Source of the DNA: Saccharum officinarum
Taxonomy: Eukaryota > Streptophyta > Magnoliopsida > Poales > Poaceae
DNA length: 64,000 nucleotides
Direction: 5' to 3'
Assembly: GCA_020631735.1 (NCBI GenBank)
Contig: CM036199.1
Span: forward strand, 23,849,553 to 23,913,552
Under the pieces are notes generated by a model. That model was not told the DNA's origin. It saw only the letters and a program-made list of their open reading frames with translations, and did not search any database. Positions 60,150 through 64,000 of the stretch are shown one piece after another (position 1 is the first letter of the stretch; every line of letters begins with the position of its first letter). The translations under genes were made by a program, and so were the position numbers.

Positions 60150-63100
60150 ATTGAAATAAAAGCACCAACATCAGACAGGGCATCGTTTCGCCGCCGAGAA
60201 TCCAGGGGCAGAAGATGGACTTCGCAGTACCCCCTCCCCCTCCTCCGCCCCCCGACGGTGACGCGCTGCCCGCCCCATCCAGCCCCCAACCTGAGCTCCC
60301 GAACCCTGATCTAGCCATCCAGCACTCAAATCCACCTTCTCCGGCTAGGGATCTGTCACCCCTGGCCCTGGGTAAGTCCGTACCTCCCACTCCCCTGCTC
60401 GTGGTGTATGAGCGGCGTGAATGTGGAGCCAAGCGCAGCAATCCCCAGCCCCAACAAGTAACCAACAGTCTAGATCAAGCTCCATGGAGTGTAGAAGGGG
60501 ATCCGCAACAGCTAGCTTCGCCCATGGTGAGAGACATGCTCCTGTCCGCTCCTCCCTCGCCTCCTGATACTGACCTCCCCCAAACCACCGATCCACCCAA
60601 ACCCACGAAAAATGCAGCGAAATCAGTCGATTCCCCGCAGGATCCAGATGCTCCTCACCATGATCTACATTCCCATGGGTCAGATGAAGCCTGGGAGCCT
60701 TTGGTCAGTGAGGTGCAGCCTTCCCTTCAAGGTAAATCGACTGCAGCCCTGGAAACGGAAAACACAGTACAAGATCCTCCAGATTCTGATGTGGTCTCAA
60801 GCCCGCGGGAAATAGATCCGGCACTAAAGGCTCAGGTTCAGGGTTTTCTCCCAGATCTCGCCAAGGATTTGCAAACTCTCTTGCACTCAAGGCAGCGAAG
60901 GCAATCGTCTGGTCACACCACAAACTTGCAAACAGACCCGATAGTTCAAGATTTGCTCCAAAAGCACTCCAATCCGCCTAATGCATCAGGCCAGAGTATG
61001 GACGCCATTAACCCCAACCTACAGCAGCCCAACATCGCTCAAGAAGAGCTTCTTAGAGGTAGGCTCTCCTGTGATGAGAAAGAGAAATGGTGCTCTGAGA
61101 TGGAGGTGGCAGAGGTGGAAGAAGAAGAGAGAGCCAATTCAGCTCAACATCCTAAGGTTGATGCCAGGTCTGCGCCCAATGGCTTCACCTCAGCCTTTGC
61201 TCCAAATAAGCTGCAGCATCAGGCGATTTCAAGGCAAGCAATTTTGGAAGACTGCGATGCTGGGTGGACTAAGGCTCGCCCAGATTATTGGTGGAGGCAG
61301 AACGCAGAGGACTCAAGTTCACAGAGAAAGGGTCACCTACCAAAATTGCGGGGCAGAGAGTATGAGAACAGAGCAAGACCAGGATACTGTCGCTTACAAT
61401 TTCAGACCAGTGCACAGGCTGAGAGGAAGTCGAAGTTCTTCATTCATGTGCAAGGCAAATGCTTCAATTGCTTGTCGCCTAACCATAGAGTTGCAGATTG
61501 CAGAAGGCCAACTCGTTGCTGGCGTTGCCTAGGTGAGGGCCATAGATCGTATGTCTGTTCACAGTTTAAAAGGTCATACTATTCCAATTCAAGATATCAA
61601 GTGAGGTGTTGGCGATGCTTGAAGGTGGGACACAAAGCCATCTCATGTGGGGATCGCACTAGGGTGCACCATGAACCTCCACATCGCAGAGCAGATTACA
61701 GCAAGGAGGGCTCCCCACCTTTTTTGTACTCTGATTTAGGAGGTTTTGTTGCATTTTCATCCCACGAAGGCACTCAAGGCTGTAGCAAGAGAAAGACCAA
61801 GCACGTCACTTTTGCAACACCTCTTACCCAAGTTTGTGAGGAACAAATAACGCCGGTGTTAGACAATAGTGACTTACTCATCGGGGGCAACATGTTCAGC
61901 GTCAAGGCACCAAAACAGAGTATTTTCAGTTGTGATCCCATGCAGTACGAGTCACTCATCCACACACCACATGCCACCACCCCACCTTCATTCACAACAA
62001 ACAAGATCCTAGGGATGCTGAACGCGGCAACAGATCACGAGTGGACCTCACCATCGCAGGTTGACCAGTTGAACCCAATCACTGTTACTGATTCATCACT
62101 GGACGAGACTGTACCTAATCTCACCTCAGATTTTCCATCGCGGCCAATTCTCGATGATGAAGTACAGGAAAGGAATCACTCTCAACAACACATCACCACA
62201 TCCTTAACTTCAGGCATCTCCACACCACCGACTCTGATGGTTGAACAAGTTGGGCCATGGAACCTTGAAACAGAAGCGGGAGTCAGTGGTGAAACTTTAA
62301 AGAGTGGACTTGCAGTGCAATCTGTGCCACCAAGCAGTCTACAAATAGAGGTACCTAACAACTTGGTTCAATCAATCAAAGAAAAATGTCCTTGGTCTGA
62401 TGTGACTCCAGCACTTGGCATTGATGATTTCATTGTATCAATCACCAGACCGTTGCCTCCCCCACTGATTCAGCAACAACCTAGTTTAAATTTGGAAGCT
62501 CAAGACTCGGATGTTTTTAACTCTAGCACTATGCAATCTTCTCAACACCAGCTACCCTCCTTTGTTCCTAAAGAGGGGCTCCCTGCTCGGTCACCTCGTA
62601 CTCCTTTTCGCAAGCAGAGCAAATCCAATCCTCAACGCAAAAGTAGTAGACTTGCTAACAAAGACAAAAGCAAAATTGGAAAAGGGACAATTCAAGTAGC
62701 GCAGGAGCTTCTAGTTAAGAAACTTGGTGATTTATCTCCTAAGTTGGAACCATCTGCTGCTGATCAGTTTGAACAATTTGCACAACACTTTGATCGTCCG
62801 CTCACTAAGGCAAATATGGAAGCCCTCGAAGCACTGGTCGAGCATGGACAACAACTAAAAAAGAAGGCAACATAGACCCACTTGAAGCAGATCATTGGTG
62901 ATGGTCAAATGGCTTGAGTTCTTTTTCCTTTTAGGCGCTCCATAAAGGTGAAGGCATCATGTGCTAAGCTGTTGCTCCCCTTCCAGTCTAGAGAAACCAA
63001 GCCAGTGGGTTAGTTGTTGTGTCTTCAGAGCAAAGGGTAGCTGTCAGGTGCTGCCTTCCAGGGCACAAATTCAGTTGGCTTCCTTGTTCTTTTAGCTTTA

Positions 63101-63440
63101 GTTACCAGAGGTCCTTAGTTTGTGTCAAGTTGTGCTAAGTTTTGTTTTTCCTCCTAAGTGTGTTTTGTGCATGTTGTTAGTAGAGTCAGTGTTAGAATGA
63201 GTGAAGCTGGTAGTTTGGTTTTGTTGTTTTCAACCGAGTTGTTTTTAGTGTTGCCTCGTGCACTAGAGGTTTGTTAAGTTTTAGTAGTCGGTCTTCGTGC
63301 TTGAGTTGTGGTCGTTGTACTCTAGTCCGGTGGTTTTTCGGGCCCAGTTTCCACTCAAAAAACTGGGCCATCATCTTTTTTTGTTCTTCTTCTAATAAAA
63401 ATTATGGCAAAGCTTTTGCCGTCCTTTCTAAAAAAAAGTC
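60150..63440 (+). mobile_element. LINE-like element with an intact ORF1 and no ORF2
   Basis: An 886-codon ORF1 is followed directly by a 565-bp 3' UTR ending TCTAATAAAAATTATGGC, then GCCGTCCTTTCTAAAAAAAA, the same tail as the LINE fragment at 16675-17192, which does include ORF2. No reverse transcriptase lies in between. The 5' border is only approximate and no target duplication was found. Confidence 0.7.
60215..62875 (+). CDS. LINE ORF1-type zinc-knuckle protein, 886 aa
   Basis: Uninterrupted frame from an ATG at 60215 (GAAGATGGACTT). The start is followed by eight prolines and a long P/S/Q-rich, probably disordered stretch to about residue 300. An acidic segment EVAEVEEEERA follows. Three CCHC knuckles lie at about 416-429 (CFNCLSPNHRVADC), 435-448 (CWRCLGEGHRSYVC) and 465-478 (CWRCLKVGHKAISC). 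The C-terminus has a basic PQRKSSRLANKDKSK patch and an ELLVKKLGDL helix. Such knuckle proteins bind element RNA in plant LINEs. I do not see an endonuclease, reverse transcriptase or RNase H. Survival of 2.66 kb without a stop suggests a young copy or selection on the protein. It could instead be a domesticated gene; the LINE-type 3' tail argues for the mobile explanation. Confidence 0.75.
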   Translation: MDFAVPPPPPPPPDGDALPAPSSPQPELPNPDLAIQHSNPPSPARDLSPLALGKSVPPTPLLVVYERRECGAKRSNPQPQQVTNSLDQAPWSVEGDPQQLASPMVRDMLLSAPPSPPDTDLPQTTDPPKPTKNAAKSVDSPQDPDAPHHDLHSHGSDEAWEPLVSEVQPSLQGKSTAALETENTVQDPPDSDVVSSPREIDPALKAQVQGFLPDLAKDLQTLLHSRQRRQSSGHTTNLQTDPIVQDLLQKHSNPPNASGQSMDAINPNLQQPNIAQEELLRGRLSCDEKEKWCSEMEVAEVEEEERANSAQHPKVDARSAPNGFTSAFAPNKLQHQAISRQAILEDCDAGWTKARPDYWWRQNAEDSSSQRKGHLPKLRGREYENRARPGYCRLQFQTSAQAERKSKFFIHVQGKCFNCLSPNHRVADCRRPTRCWRCLGEGHRSYVCSQFKRSYYSNSRYQVRCWRCLKVGHKAISCGDRTRVHHEPPHRRADYSKEGSPPFLYSDLGGFVAFSSHEGTQGCSKRKTKHVTFATPLTQVCEEQITPVLDNSDLLIGGNMFSVKAPKQSIFSCDPMQYESLIHTPHATTPPSFTTNKILGMLNAATDHEWTSPSQVDQLNPITVTDSSLDETVPNLTSDFPSRPILDDEVQERNHSQQHITTSLTSGISTPPTLMVEQVGPWNLETEAGVSGETLKSGLAVQSVPPSSLQIEVPNNLVQSIKEKCPWSDVTPALGIDDFIVSITRPLPPPLIQQQPSLNLEAQDSDVFNSSTMQSSQHQLPSFVPKEGLPARSPRTPFRKQSKSNPQRKSSRLANKDKSKIGKGTIQVAQELLVKKLGDLSPKLEPSAADQFEQFAQHFDRPLTKANMEALEALVEHGQQLKKKAT

Positions 63441-64000
63441 ATTTTTGTCTACGGTTACCAAGCATAACTTAATTTTGCCGTACATGTTCTAGCTACCAAC
63501 TAGATTGGCACGTACGTACATACGTATATTGAAATGAATCAATTCTTTGGTCATTTCCGTCTACCCGAAGGAAAGCAGAATTCTGGGTGTTTATCAGGAC
63601 GGGGTCGTTCTCAGCTCGTTACGTGCATAGGGATTTACATGGATATAGATGGAATCACATGCTTGACTCATGACCGACCGCTAGCACGTGCACGACTAGC
63701 TAGCACGTGGACGACTAGCTAGTGAGTTTATGCGTGTTTTTTTACGTGTCAAACTACTCGATCATAATGATGACACTTCATTATATATAATGCATAGAAA
63801 CTTGTGTCAAACTACTCCTTCCGTTCTTTTTTACATGTCATATTAACTTTATCCTAAATCAAATATTAGTATCTTTGACCAACCATTTTTGAAAAAATTA
63901 TAGTTTTACAACATATAAATCATAGTATATATTATGAAAGTATTTCTCTCATAGTGAATCTAAAAACACAAATCTTATGACATGAATATATATATATATA
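63441..64000. other. Window end, start of a Stowaway-like MITE
   Basis: 63441-63810 holds no gene. At 63814 TACTCCTTCCGTTC, the usual start of Stowaway-like elements, opens a sequence that runs to the window edge and ends here in an AT microsatellite (63983-64000). Confidence 0.5.

Overview
This is a 64-kb piece of a flowering-plant nuclear genome, almost certainly a grass (Poaceae, probably a panicoid). The evidence is the set of introns, the wall-associated-kinase tandem array, grass-type MITEs, SIRE/Maximus-type solo LTRs, GC-rich coding exons and the mix of Copia, Mutator, PIF/Harbinger, hAT, TRIM and LINE remnants. A run of exactly 100 N at 3587-3686 marks a scaffold join. No tRNA, rRNA or CRISPR was seen.

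Host genes. Three wall-associated receptor kinase (WAK) loci lie on the minus strand. A 4-2580 copy is broken by a 1-base frameshift. An intact paralogue at 13508-15983 (745 aa) has an HGD (non-RD) catalytic loop. An intact copy at 20229-22806 (757 aa) is of RD type. The first and third are almost identical over about 3.58 kb, and that similarity ends at the N gap, so the first may be an assembly duplicate. Further right are a SAUR-type auxin-response gene (46526-46969, +) and a complete 13-exon adenosine kinase gene (47613-51478, -; 344 aa). The remaining DNA is mostly transposable elements.

Layout. 1-3586: duplicate WAK segment. 3687-5560: Copia element (5' LTR, PBS, gag-protease-integrase part) cut by the gap. 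5785-9134: old long-TIR element filled with MITEs. 9439-12805: Tourist-like and other TIR elements. 13508-18850: WAK paralogue with its upstream DNA, interrupted by a 5'-truncated LINE. 18961-19959: MITE holding a TRIM retrotransposon with a 40-bp interior. 20226-25970: RD-type WAK, its upstream DNA and a hAT element. 25971-32388: complete Mutator-like element with 186-bp TIRs, a 9-bp target duplication, GGCGCC subterminal arrays and three genes. 32389-33330: the other side of that insertion site, paralogous to 17205-18850. 33504-35305 and 40524-42948: two SIRE-type solo LTRs in opposite orientation among decayed repeats. 44178-51478: SAUR and ADK. 52308-54870: PIF/Harbinger-type MITE split by a 2.2-kb insertion carrying a 3-copy tandem repeat. 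56190-59010 and about 60150-63440: two LINE-like elements that carry only a zinc-knuckle ORF1 and no reverse transcriptase, one decayed by three amber stops and one with an intact 886-codon ORF.

The most unusual item is the Mutator-like element. Its main gene joins a MuDR-type DNA-binding region directly to a plant-mobile-domain-like tail with no catalytic core between them, and it carries two further genes that both look like GRF-type zinc-finger proteins, one broken by an amber stop. The pair of ORF1-only LINEs is the second item worth attention. All identifications come from reading motifs and comparing repeats inside the window; no database search was possible.
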